64,000 nt of DNA from JAPPHA01 sp965242975 (lineage in GTDB: Bacteria; Pseudomonadota; Alphaproteobacteria; Rhodobacterales; Rhodobacteraceae), in contig CBDETS010000007.1 of assembly GCA_965242975.1 (NCBI GenBank), forward strand, positions 2,542,001 to 2,606,000. The letters are read 5' to 3'. The number at the start of each line of letters is the position of its first letter. The stretch's first letter is position 1. Positions 17,927 to 26,693 of this stretch are shown here, piece after piece. The notes beneath the pieces are model-generated. The model ran no database searches and had not been told where the DNA came from. It saw nothing but the letters and a program-made list of their open reading frames with translations. A program made the position numbers and the translations under genes.

Positions 17927-20371
17927 ATGGCTGAAACTCGCAAACACGCCAGAGTCGCGATCATCGGCGGCGGTGTCGTCGGATGTTCGGTCGCCTACCA
18001 CCTGGCGAAACTGGGCTGGACCGACATTGTCCTTTTCGAGCGCAAACGGCTGACCTGCGGGACGACCTGGCACGCGGCCGGCCTGATCGCGCAGTTGCGC
18101 GCGACGGCAAACATGACACGCCTCGCCAAGTACTCGCAGGAACTCTACGGCAGCCTTGAAGCCGAGACGGGGGTCGCGACGGGCCTTCGCCGCTGCGGCT
18201 CGATCACGGTCGCGCTGACCGAAAATCGAAGGGAAGAGATCTTCCGGCAAGCGGCCATGGCCAGGGCTTTTGGCGTGGAAGTCGACGAAGTTACGCCCCG
18301 GGAGATCGCGACAAAATACGAGCACCTGAACACCGACGACGTTGTTGCCGGAGTCTGGCTCCCGCTTGATGGCCAGGGAGATCCGGCGAACATCGCCCTG
18401 GCGCTGGCACGAGGCGCTCAAGACCGTGGTGTCACCATCCAGGAGCATGCCGAGGTGACCGGAATGACCGTCCGGGGTCGCCGGGTTTCCGGGATCACCT
18501 GGGAGTCCGAGGGCGAAACACGCAACATGAGCGTCGAGGCCGTGGTCAACTGCGCCGGGATGTGGGGGCACCAGGTCGGCAAACTCGCCGGCGTCAACGT
18601 CCCGCTGCATGCGTGCGAGCATTTCTACATCGTGACCGAGCCAATCGACGGCCTTTCCCGGTTGCCGGTCCTGCGTGTCCCGGACGAGTGTGCCTATTAC
18701 AAGGAAGATGCCGGTAAACTGTTGCTCGGTGCATTTGAACCCGAATCCAGGCCTTGGGGCATGAATGGAATCCCTGACGATTTCGAATTCGACCAGTTGC
18801 CGGAGGATTTCGAGCATTTCGAACCGATTCTCGAAAAGGCTTGCCTGCGCATGCCGGTCCTGGCCAATGCGGGGATTCAGACCTTTTTCAATGGACCGGA
18901 GAGCTTTACGCCCGACAACGGCTATCACCTCGGGTTGGCGCCCGAACGGGACAACGTCTGGGTTGCGGCGGGATTCAATTCGGTCGGAATTCAGTCGGCG
19001 GGCGGTGCCGGAATGGCTCTTGCCCAGTGGATGGAAGACGGATCCAGGCCGTTCGACCTTGGCGACGTGGACATAAGCAGAATGCAGCCGTTCCAGGGCA
19101 ACCGGCGCTATCTGTTCGAGCGATCCCGGGAAGCGCTCGGCCTGCTTTATGCCGATCACTATCCCTATCGCCAGAAAGCAACCGCCAGGGGGGTTCGCCG
19201 TTCGCCATTCCATCGCGAGCTTCTGGACTGCGGCGCCGTCATGGGCGAAATCGCCGGCTGGGAACGCCCGAACTGGTTCGCACGGAACGGCCAGGAGCAG
19301 GAATACCGGTACAGTTGGGGACGACAGAACTGGTTCGAAAATTCTGCCGACGAACACCGGGCGATTCGGGAGGGCGTCGGCATGTACGACATGTCGTCGT
19401 TCGGGAAAATTAGGGTCGAAGGGCCTGATGCGGAGGCTTTTCTCGACCATGTCTGTGGCGCGGACCTGAGCGTGCCGGACGGCAAGATCGTCTACACGCA
19501 ATTCCTGAATGACAGGGGAGGAATCGAAGCCGATGTCACGGTCACACGGCTGTCGGAGACGCTTTACCTGGTCGTCACCCCGGCAGCCACCAGGCTCGCG
19601 GACCAGACCTGGCTCTCCCGCCATAGCGATGCCTACCGCGTGGTTTTGACGGACGTCACGGCTGGTGAAGCCGTCCTCGCGGTCATGGGCCCCCGCTCCA
19701 GGGAACTCATGAGATCCGTTTCGCCCGGTGACTTTTCGAATGGACACAACCCGTTCGGAACCGCCCAGACCATCGAGATCGGGATGGGGCTGGCCCGCGT
19801 CCATCGTGTCTCCTATGTCGGGGAGCTCGGCTGGGAAATCTATGTCTCGGCCGATTTGGCCGGACACCTGTTTGAAACCCTCCGGGAGGCAGGAGCCGAC
19901 TTCGGCTTGAAGTTGTGCGGCATGCACATGATGGACAGTTGCCGGATCGAAAAGGCGTTCCGACACTTCGGCCACGACATCACCAGTGAAGACCATGTCC
20001 TTGAGGCTGGACTTGGTTTCGCGGTCAGGACATCAAAACCCGAGTTCATCGGTCGCTCAGCTGTCCTCAGGAAAAGAGACGCAGGCCTGGACAACCGGCT
20101 GGTCCAGTTCAGGCTCAACGACCCCGAGCCGCTTCTCTACCACAACGAACCCGTTATTCGTGACGGGGAAATCGTCGGGTACCTGTCGTCGGGCAATTAC
20201 GGACACACGCTCGGCGGGGCCGTCGGCCTCGGTTATATTCCGAGCCGGGGAGAATCCGTAGCCGAAATGCTGGCGTCATCCTACGAAATCGATGTCGCCG
20301 GGACCCGCGTCCCGGCGACGGCATCGGTTCGCCCGCTCTACGACCCTGAAGCGGCCCGAGTGAGGATGTAG
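17927..20371 (+). CDS. FAD oxidoreductase-GcvT fusion, dimethylglycine/sarcosine dehydrogenase-like (copy 2)
   Basis: This second 814-residue fusion has the same layout as copy 1: FAD loop AIIGGGVVGCSVAYH (11-25), the probable flavin-attachment His49 in TTWHAAG, the FAD domain to about residue 380, and a GcvT-type domain in the C-terminal half with YVGELGWEIYVSADL near 630. It probably demethylates an N-methylated compound and loads tetrahydrofolate. Differences throughout the substrate part from copy 1 suggest a different or sequential substrate. A GGAAGGAA-type site precedes ATG 17927. It ends the cluster. Confidence 0.94.
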   Translation: MAETRKHARVAIIGGGVVGCSVAYHLAKLGWTDIVLFERKRLTCGTTWHAAGLIAQLRATANMTRLAKYSQELYGSLEAETGVATGLRRCGSITVALTENRREEIFRQAAMARAFGVEVDEVTPREIATKYEHLNTDDVVAGVWLPLDGQGDPANIALALARGAQDRGVTIQEHAEVTGMTVRGRRVSGITWESEGETRNMSVEAVVNCAGMWGHQVGKLAGVNVPLHACEHFYIVTEPIDGLSRLPVLRVPDECAYYKEDAGKLLLGAFEPESRPWGMNGIPDDFEFDQLPEDFEHFEPILEKACLRMPVLANAGIQTFFNGPESFTPDNGYHLGLAPERDNVWVAAGFNSVGIQSAGGAGMALAQWMEDGSRPFDLGDVDISRMQPFQGNRRYLFERSREALGLLYADHYPYRQKATARGVRRSPFHRELLDCGAVMGEIAGWERPNWFARNGQEQEYRYSWGRQNWFENSADEHRAIREGVGMYDMSSFGKIRVEGPDAEAFLDHVCGADLSVPDGKIVYTQFLNDRGGIEADVTVTRLSETLYLVVTPAATRLADQTWLSRHSDAYRVVLTDVTAGEAVLAVMGPRSRELMRSVSPGDFSNGHNPFGTAQTIEIGMGLARVHRVSYVGELGWEIYVSADLAGHLFETLREAGADFGLKLCGMHMMDSCRIEKAFRHFGHDITSEDHVLEAGLGFAVRTSKPEFIGRSAVLRKRDAGLDNRLVQFRLNDPEPLLYHNEPVIRDGEIVGYLSSGNYGHTLGGAVGLGYIPSRGESVAEMLASSYEIDVAGTRVPATASVRPLYDPEAARVRM

Positions 20372-20416
20372 GGTCGGCATGCCGGAAGCCAACGATCTCA
20401 TCGACGCGTGACACCC

Positions 20417-21148
20417 ATGGATCAGGTCACGAGGCAGGCGGTCATCCGTGGTCTGCCGGATGCGGCGCCTGCGCCGGACATGCCGCCCGTTCCTCCGGCC
20501 GGGTCGAAATATGATCCTCCGGACTCGCCCCTGGACATCGTCCATGCCGACGATCACATACTGGTCGTCAACAAACCGTCAGGGTTGTTGTCGGTGCCCG
20601 GAAAAGGACACGCGTTGAGGGACTGCCTCCTCACACGTATCCAGGCAGAGTATCCCGCTGCGCTGCTCGTTCATCGCCTTGACCGGGACACGTCCGGGAT
20701 CACGGTTTTCGCCCTGACATCCCCTGCGCAGCGCCACCTTGGCCGGCAATTCGAAAAGCGCGTGGTCTGCAAGACCTACGTGGCCCGGGTACGGGGCCGA
20801 ATGCCGGTCCCGAACGGCTCGATCAACCTCCCGATCACCGCTGACTGGCCCAACAGGCCTCTCCAGAAAGTCTGCATGGAGACCGGTCGTTCGGCCGTGA
20901 CCACGTGGCTGGTGGAGTATCTCGAAGAAAACGCCACGCGCGTCCTCTTGTATCCGAAGACCGGGCGAAGCCATCAGCTGCGTCTGCACATGCAGGCAAT
21001 CGGTCACCCGGTTCTCGGCGACCCCCTTTATGGTGAACCCGCCTCGATCGAGTCCGTCGGCAGGCTGCAACTCCATGCGTCAAGCCTCAGGTTCCGGCAC
21101 CCCGACGGCGGGGCGTGGATGACGTTTTCGTGTCCTACCCCGTTCTGA
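20417..21148 (+). CDS. RluA-family 23S rRNA/tRNA pseudouridine synthase
   Basis: This protein of about 243 residues isomerises specific uridines in structured RNA. The family signature HRLDRDTSGITVFAL carries the catalytic Asp (the second D of RLDRDT). VVNKPSGLLSVPGKG and YPKTGRSHQLRLHMQ are the flanking conserved stretches. There is no N-terminal S4 domain, which fits the RluA rather than RluC/RluD type. I chose ATG 20417; a GTG at 20408 is in frame. Which base is modified is not evident. Confidence 0.93.
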   Translation: MDQVTRQAVIRGLPDAAPAPDMPPVPPAGSKYDPPDSPLDIVHADDHILVVNKPSGLLSVPGKGHALRDCLLTRIQAEYPAALLVHRLDRDTSGITVFALTSPAQRHLGRQFEKRVVCKTYVARVRGRMPVPNGSINLPITADWPNRPLQKVCMETGRSAVTTWLVEYLEENATRVLLYPKTGRSHQLRLHMQAIGHPVLGDPLYGEPASIESVGRLQLHASSLRFRHPDGGAWMTFSCPTPF

Positions 21149-21196
21149 GCACCCGGTGTCAATCCGGGCTGTGCCGATCGGCCGCGATGCACACGC

Positions 21197-22198
21197 TCAA
21201 AACATCGTCTCAAGGTCTTCCCGGTAACCGAAAGTCGCGGCGAGTCCGCCTGTGTGAACAAAGAGCACCCTGCTTCCACTCGGAATGGTTCCTGCGGAAA
21301 TCAACTCCGGAACCGCGGCAAAGGCCTTGGCCGAATAGACCGGATCGAGGAGAATTCCTTCGCGGCGAGCCAGCATCTTCATGGAGTCGACGACCGCCGC
21401 ACCGACCCTCCCGTAGCCGGGTGCCAGCGCCCCGTCCCACAGGACTACGGGCAATTCCGCCGTGAGCGGCGCGTCACCGATCAGGCGAGCCAAACCATTC
21501 AGCACAACCTTCAGCCGTTCTCGCTGACGCGACCTGGGCCTCCGAACACAACTTCCGATCACCTGCGCCCGGCTGCCGGCATCACGCAGTCCGGCGAGAA
21601 TCCCTGCGTGCGTCAAGCCACTTCCCGACGGAACGACGACGAAATCAAAATCGGATGCCTGGGTGACGATCTCTCGAGCAGCCCGCACGTAGCCCAGCGC
21701 ACCGACGGGTGGATTGTCCGCCGAAAGCGGGATGACGTATGGGCGGAATCCCTCGTCTCGCAGTCGTTCCGCCCGCAAACGCAGCGCCGCATCCGCGCCT
21801 TCCTCGTTTTCTCCTTCGGGGAAGCGGGTGATTTCCGCGCCGAAAACTCGAAGCAGGAGCACATTCCCCGAGGCATGGTACGCACCGCTCATGCCCGGCA
21901 CCCGGTCCTCCAGCTGGACGATCGGTTTCATTCCGAGGGAACAGGCGGCCGCAGCCGCCGTTCGAACGAAATTTGATTGAACCGCCCCGGTGATGAGGAT
22001 GGTGTCGGCCCGGTGTGCCAGTGCAGCGCCCAGGTAGTACTCCAGCTGCCTTGCCTTGTTGCCGCCGAAAGGCGCCCCGGCAAGGTCATCGCGTTTGATG
22101 AAGAGATCGACACCCAGGTCGTTCGAGAGATTGCGCAGCTGGTAGACCGGCGTTTCGCCGACGACGAGCTGTATTCGGTGACGGGTTTCGTCCGACAT
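21197..22198 (-). CDS. D-cysteine desulfhydrase / ACC deaminase family PLP enzyme
   Basis: This 333-residue fold-type II PLP enzyme has FIKRDDLAGAPFGGNKARQLEYYLG near its N-terminus, in which the Lys of GGNKARQ is the Schiff-base residue, and VVPSGSGLTHAGILAGL as the phosphate-binding region. Relatives degrade D-cysteine or cleave 1-aminocyclopropane-1-carboxylate; the two are not separable by eye. ATG 22198 has GAGGAAAA upstream; a GTG at 22222 overlaps the preceding stop. It is the last gene of a tight minus-strand series after dapE and the DUF2064 protein. Confidence 0.88.
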   Translation of the reverse strand: MSDETRHRIQLVVGETPVYQLRNLSNDLGVDLFIKRDDLAGAPFGGNKARQLEYYLGAALAHRADTILITGAVQSNFVRTAAAAACSLGMKPIVQLEDRVPGMSGAYHASGNVLLLRVFGAEITRFPEGENEEGADAALRLRAERLRDEGFRPYVIPLSADNPPVGALGYVRAAREIVTQASDFDFVVVPSGSGLTHAGILAGLRDAGSRAQVIGSCVRRPRSRQRERLKVVLNGLARLIGDAPLTAELPVVLWDGALAPGYGRVGAAVVDSMKMLARREGILLDPVYSAKAFAAVPELISAGTIPSGSRVLFVHTGGLAATFGYREDLETMF

Positions 22199-22221
22199 CT
22201 TTTCCTCACCGGGCCCGATCA

Positions 22222-22848
22222 CTACCGGTTCGAACCCCAGCCAACCGGAGTTGCCGGGCGCTGCCTGAGGTCATCAGCGGTATCGACGTCGGCGAGAGAA
22301 TCGGCGAAACCGATCCGGACACGCAACAGTCGACTCGCAAGCGCATCTCTGGTGTCCTCAAGCGCGTGCGACGTTGACCACCGTACTCCCGCGAACAATC
22401 CCTTCGGCGTACCCTGCCGTCGATGCAGTCCGATCGCCCAGAAACCGCCGTCGACGGATGGTCCGAACACGGCATCATGGTGACTCAGAACTCGAAAGGC
22501 ACGTTCAACATGGCGTGGCAAAATGTCCGGAACGTCCGTCCCGATGACGAGAACCGGTCCGCAGGACGGCACTCGGAAGACCCGTTCCAGGCGATCTCCA
22601 AGATTTCCACTTCCCTGCGGCCAAAGTGCGAGTTCCGAAGGCCAGCACTTTGGATTCGCCGCGGTCCCGTCGGGACTGACCGCAAGCACGGTTTCCCAGC
22701 GCGGGTCATATCCGACCCTCCTGACAAGTCCGTTCAACTGGTGCCTGTACCACCAGAGCGCGCCGACCATGCCGATGTCTTGCCCCAGGCGCGTCTTGAC
22801 GCGACCGCATTGGGGCGCCTTTGCCATGATGACCAGTTGGCGGCTCAC
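22222..22848 (-). CDS. DUF2064 / TIGR04282 family glycosyltransferase
   Basis: This 208-residue GT-A-fold protein shows the family opening VIMAKAPQCGRVKTRLG and the metal/nucleotide region LVIGTDVPDILPRHVERAF with VFGPSVDGGFWAIGL. Some members take part in arsenosugar synthesis; many others have unknown acceptors. GTG 22848 overlaps the dapE stop by four bases (GTGA), so it is translationally coupled to dapE. No arsenic genes are visible nearby. Confidence 0.85.
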   Translation of the reverse strand: MSRQLVIMAKAPQCGRVKTRLGQDIGMVGALWWYRHQLNGLVRRVGYDPRWETVLAVSPDGTAANPKCWPSELALWPQGSGNLGDRLERVFRVPSCGPVLVIGTDVPDILPRHVERAFRVLSHHDAVFGPSVDGGFWAIGLHRRQGTPKGLFAGVRWSTSHALEDTRDALASRLLRVRIGFADSLADVDTADDLRQRPATPVGWGSNR

Positions 22849-23990
22849 GCAAAGTAGTCCGAGAGAACCCGTTCGTAGACCGCCTTGAGGTGGTGGATCT
22901 CGTCGACCTCGGCGAATTCATCCGACTGATGCATGGTCTTTCCGCAAAGCCCGAACTCGACCACCGGACAATGATGTCTGATGAATCGAGCATCCGACGT
23001 TCCACCCGAAGTCGAATACTCCGGCCGCATCCCCGTTTCCGATTCGACCGCGGATGCAACGAGTTCCGACAACTCGCCGGGAGGCGTCAAGAACCAGTCC
23101 GTCGGGAACTTGTCGCATTCGACATCAATGCTGACGCCGGTCAACCGCGTCGCCCGCTCCGCGTGCCCCTGCATCAGCGCCACGAGTCCGTCGATCGTAT
23201 GCACGTCGTTGAAGCGGATGTTGGCAACCGCCGTGCAGGTGGCAGGGATGACATTGCTTGCCGGGTTTCCGGTATCAATGGACGTCAGAGAGAGCGTCGA
23301 CGGACCGAAATGCGTCGTGCCGCCATCGAGCGGACATCGGGCGAGCTCACCCGCCAATGCGGCAATCGCCGGTACCGGGTTGACGGCTCGCTCCGGGTAC
23401 GCCGAGTGTCCCTGGACTCCCGTCGCGGTGAACCGGACCGTGAGTGAACCTCTGCGGCCGATCTTGATCCTTTCGCCAAACCGCTCAAGGCACGTCGGTT
23501 CCCCGACGAGACAATGATCCATTCGTTCCCCGTGCGCGTCCATCCACGACAGAATTGCCCGGGTCCCATCCACGGCCGGACCTTCTTCGTCACTGGTGAT
23601 CAGGATGGCGATCGAACCCTTGATCGGTCGCGCCGAAACCGTGTCGATGGCGGCCGCGGCAAAAGCCGCGACGCCGGACTTCATGTCCGCGGCCCCACGG
23701 CCGTAGAGCTTTCCTTGACGTATTTCGCCGCCGAAAGGCGGAACGGACCATAGCGAATCATCTCCGGGCGGAACAACATCAACATGGCCGTTGAATCCGA
23801 ACGTCCTGCCGGATTCGGCCTGTCCCCACCGGCAAAACAGGTTCGACACGCCGTTCCGGTCAATGCGGGTACATTCAAAGCCCGCGGCGGCCAATTCACG
23901 CTGAATGACGTCCAATGCACCTGCTTCATCCGGTGTAACGGACGGACAACGGACCAGTTCGGCGGCGAGAGACACGGGATCAGCAGACAT
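22845..23990 (-). CDS. dapE: Succinyl-diaminopimelate desuccinylase
   Basis: This 381-residue M20-family metallohydrolase removes succinate from N-succinyl-LL-diaminopimelate in lysine and peptidoglycan precursor synthesis. Zinc-site motifs are NGHVDVVPPGD, YGRGAADMKSG and SDEEGPA, and the dimerisation-domain stretch GVQGHSAYPERAVNP is typical. ATG 23990 gives a normal length; the frame is open for another 100 codons upstream without family similarity. It heads a three-gene operon. dapA lies about 9 kb away at 33223. Confidence 0.95.
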   Translation of the reverse strand: MSADPVSLAAELVRCPSVTPDEAGALDVIQRELAAAGFECTRIDRNGVSNLFCRWGQAESGRTFGFNGHVDVVPPGDDSLWSVPPFGGEIRQGKLYGRGAADMKSGVAAFAAAAIDTVSARPIKGSIAILITSDEEGPAVDGTRAILSWMDAHGERMDHCLVGEPTCLERFGERIKIGRRGSLTVRFTATGVQGHSAYPERAVNPVPAIAALAGELARCPLDGGTTHFGPSTLSLTSIDTGNPASNVIPATCTAVANIRFNDVHTIDGLVALMQGHAERATRLTGVSIDVECDKFPTDWFLTPPGELSELVASAVESETGMRPEYSTSGGTSDARFIRHHCPVVEFGLCGKTMHQSDEFAEVDEIHHLKAVYERVLSDYFA

Positions 23991-24303
23991 TGGAACGCTC
24001 ACATCAACCACGGATCGAAGCGCCATACAATCCGGTTTCGGATTCGACAACCAGCTACGGCGTTCCGATCCGCGCGGTTGTCCAGCCGTGACGTGCGGGT
24101 CGAAATCGGCCAACAGACACATGGGACCCGGAATACGGATCTCATGGCAGCCCACTGAACGCAAAAGAAAATCCAGGCACCGACATATTCGGGCCCTGTC
24201 GCATATCACCGCGGAAAACCCGAGGGTCACCGCTCCGATCGAACCGAATGACCGGATCGTTCCGCGCGGCTCCGGGTTTGCAATTCGCATACTCGAGCCG
24301 ATA

Positions 24304-25509
24304 ATGATCGCGTGTCCGTGTCACGTCTACGCGTTGATCAAACACAAGCTCGATCAGGATGGAATGAGTCTTCAGGCCAATATTTCGGAACAGCGGTTCG
24401 AGTCCTGGGCCAGCGACTTTGCTGGACGGGCCGGGTCCAGTGGTATCGACAGATCTGTCATTCGTTCATCACTGGACCAGGTTCGTCCGAACGCGTCGGT
24501 CGTTTCCGCAGACCGGAACCAACCGGAAACGGTCATCACCGCCGACGATTACCTTCGCCGTGCCATGCCGTCCGGCCGCATCGCGAGAGGCATTGAAAAA
24601 CAGACCCTCCTGGACACCGAGCTTGTCCGGGTTGAGAAAACATACGGGGTCGACCGCCGGGTCGTTCTGGCCATCTGGGGCGTTGAATCGGATTTCGGAT
24701 CCAGGACCGGCGACTATCTCGTTGTCGAGGCCCTCGCCACCCTGGCGTGCGACGGGCGCCGCCGGGAGCTGGCCGAACGCGAATTAATTGCCGCCCTTAC
24801 GATCCTCGAAAACAGGGAAGTCCGGCTGGACGAAATGCTCGGCTCGTGGGCAGGCGCCATGGGCCATACGCAATTCATGCCCTCCAGCTTCCTGGATTTC
24901 GCAGTCGATCACGACGGTGACGGACGGCGGGACATCTGGAATCCCTCCAACCCTGTCGACGCGCTGGCTTCAACCGCCAACTACCTGGCGCAATCCGGAT
25001 GGCAGAAAGGTTCCCCGTGGGGGATCGAGGTTCGCCTGCCCGACGATTTCGACTTTCTCCAAGCCGGTTCGGGGCGATCGAAACCCGTCGGCGCCTGGGG
25101 AAATCAAGGCCTCACCGACGCGGACGGTGCGGGATTGCAGGGCCAGGACGAAGCAACGGTTTTTCTCCCGGCTGGTGCAACCGGACCCGCGTTCCTCGTC
25201 TTCCGGAACTTCACGGTAATCCAGAAATACAACGCGTCGGAAATCTACGCACTCGCAGTCGGCCTGCTCGGAGACCGGATTGACGGTGCCGGGTTCATTC
25301 AGGCCGAGTGGCCGGCAAATGTTCGCCCGCTGTCATTGAAAGATGTCAGGGCGTTGCAGGAAAAACTGCGCGATCTCGGTTTCGATCCCGGGGGGATCGA
25401 CGGACTTGTCGGGCCGGATACACGTGCTGCGGTCCGCGCATTTCAAGAATCCGCGGGACTTGTTCCCGACGGACACGTCTCGAACGTGATCCTCGAGCAC
25501 CTGATTTGA
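24304..25509 (+). CDS. Lytic murein transglycosylase, MltB-like, with peptidoglycan-binding domain
   Basis: The catalytic domain (SLT_2/MltB type) includes the catalytic Glu in AIWGVESDFGSRTGDY and the family stretches GSWAGAMGHTQFMPSSF and DGDGRRDIWNP. The last 60 residues form a peptidoglycan-binding domain (LREKL-like repeat DVRALQEKLRDLGFDPGGIDG). Enzymes of this group cleave glycan strands in the periplasm. Starts at 24304 or 24364 are possible; neither has a strong ribosome binding site. Unusually, no signal peptide or lipobox follows either start, and the upstream frame does not look like one. Confidence 0.9.
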   Translation: MIACPCHVYALIKHKLDQDGMSLQANISEQRFESWASDFAGRAGSSGIDRSVIRSSLDQVRPNASVVSADRNQPETVITADDYLRRAMPSGRIARGIEKQTLLDTELVRVEKTYGVDRRVVLAIWGVESDFGSRTGDYLVVEALATLACDGRRRELAERELIAALTILENREVRLDEMLGSWAGAMGHTQFMPSSFLDFAVDHDGDGRRDIWNPSNPVDALASTANYLAQSGWQKGSPWGIEVRLPDDFDFLQAGSGRSKPVGAWGNQGLTDADGAGLQGQDEATVFLPAGATGPAFLVFRNFTVIQKYNASEIYALAVGLLGDRIDGAGFIQAEWPANVRPLSLKDVRALQEKLRDLGFDPGGIDGLVGPDTRAAVRAFQESAGLVPDGHVSNVILEHLI

Positions 25510-25524
25510 ACCCGTGTCACCGCG

Positions 25525-26634
25525 CTACCTGCTGCACTCTGCGCACCAATCTTCCGATTGCATTTCAACCAGTCGGGAAGCCGTTCTTCGGAACTCGAAT
25601 GCCCCCTTTCCGGAAGGATACAGATCCTCCGGCGCAGCGGCAGCCGACGCCACAAGCGGAATTCGCGCTTCGTAAAGGGCATCGATCAACGTCACGAACC
25701 GCCGGGCCGGATCACGGTCTTCGTCGCTCATCAACGGAATACCGGACAGCAGCAGCAACCGGATCGAGTTGGCGACCAGCAGCAAGTCTCCCGGCCCCAA
25801 TGCACGGCGGCACAGATCGGAGAAACCCGCTTTCGCAATTCCGTTACAGAACTCGGGGATCCGGATGTCGCGGCCCTTGTTCCTGAGAATCAGGGGGCTT
25901 GACACTCCTCCCGTCAACTTGTCCCAAACGGCTTCGACCGCCCGCGACGCGGCTTCGTCATCCGGCCAGAAATACCGGCGCTCCCCGATCAATTGCTGTT
26001 TCCGGTGATCGATGTCTCCGTCCATGTGCACGACGTCGAGATGATCCGTAAGCAGTGCGATGAACGGCACGAACAGTTGGCGGTTCAGCCCGTTCGCATA
26101 CAGTTGGTCAGGATGCAGGTTTGACGTCGTAACAATGATCATCCCGGCCTTGAAGAATTGCTCGAACAACCGGCCGACGATCATTGCATCGGCGATGTCC
26201 GTGATCTGCATTTCATCCAGGCAGAGGAGGTCCACGGACCGGGTGATCTCAGCCGCAACCGGTTCGAGCACGAATTTGCTTCCCGATTTCCTCCGCTCAT
26301 GCAGGGCTTCCTGGATTTCCTGCATGAAGGCGTGGAAATGGACGCGCCGTTTCGGCAATGGGCCGGCCGACTTGAAAAACAGGTCCATGAGCATCGACTT
26401 CCCGGTCCCGACGCCGCCGAACAAATAGATGCCTCGAGACCGGGATCGGGTCGGGTTGCCGAAGAGCCGTTCAAGAAAGGTCGTCCGTCCAATTGAAGTC
26501 TCGAATTCACGGCGAAGTCGTTCCAGCTTCTGCAGCGCATCGGATTGCGCCGGGTCATCCTGGATTTCGCCCGACTCAACCAGCCTCCTGTAGCGTTGAG
26601 TCAGCGTCAATTGATCCTCCAGATGGCGAGCCAC
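25525..26634 (-). CDS. zapE: Cell division protein ZapE, AFG1-type ATPase
   Basis: This 369-residue P-loop ATPase has Walker A GGVGTGKS (residues 73-80), Walker B LLCLDEMQITD and the family opening with LTQRYRRLVESGEI. ZapE binds FtsZ and affects the Z-ring in E. coli; the mitochondrial homologue AFG1/LACE1 handles membrane proteins. In many alphaproteobacteria it precedes mdh, but here it stands alone, converging with the MltB gene (15-base gap). Confidence 0.94.
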   Translation of the reverse strand: MARHLEDQLTLTQRYRRLVESGEIQDDPAQSDALQKLERLRREFETSIGRTTFLERLFGNPTRSRSRGIYLFGGVGTGKSMLMDLFFKSAGPLPKRRVHFHAFMQEIQEALHERRKSGSKFVLEPVAAEITRSVDLLCLDEMQITDIADAMIVGRLFEQFFKAGMIIVTTSNLHPDQLYANGLNRQLFVPFIALLTDHLDVVHMDGDIDHRKQQLIGERRYFWPDDEAASRAVEAVWDKLTGGVSSPLILRNKGRDIRIPEFCNGIAKAGFSDLCRRALGPGDLLLVANSIRLLLLSGIPLMSDEDRDPARRFVTLIDALYEARIPLVASAAAAPEDLYPSGKGAFEFRRTASRLVEMQSEDWCAECSR

Positions 26635-26693
26635 GGCTTGACGAGCAATAACAATTCATCCACGTACCGGCAACAAATCGGAACCGGGCGGTG

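Noticed and set aside
17720..19996. 758-codon open frame antisense to FAD-GcvT copy 2
   Set aside because: It mirrors the GC-rich codons of the real gene, has no motif of its own and no ribosome binding site. The plus strand has clear FAD and GcvT signatures.
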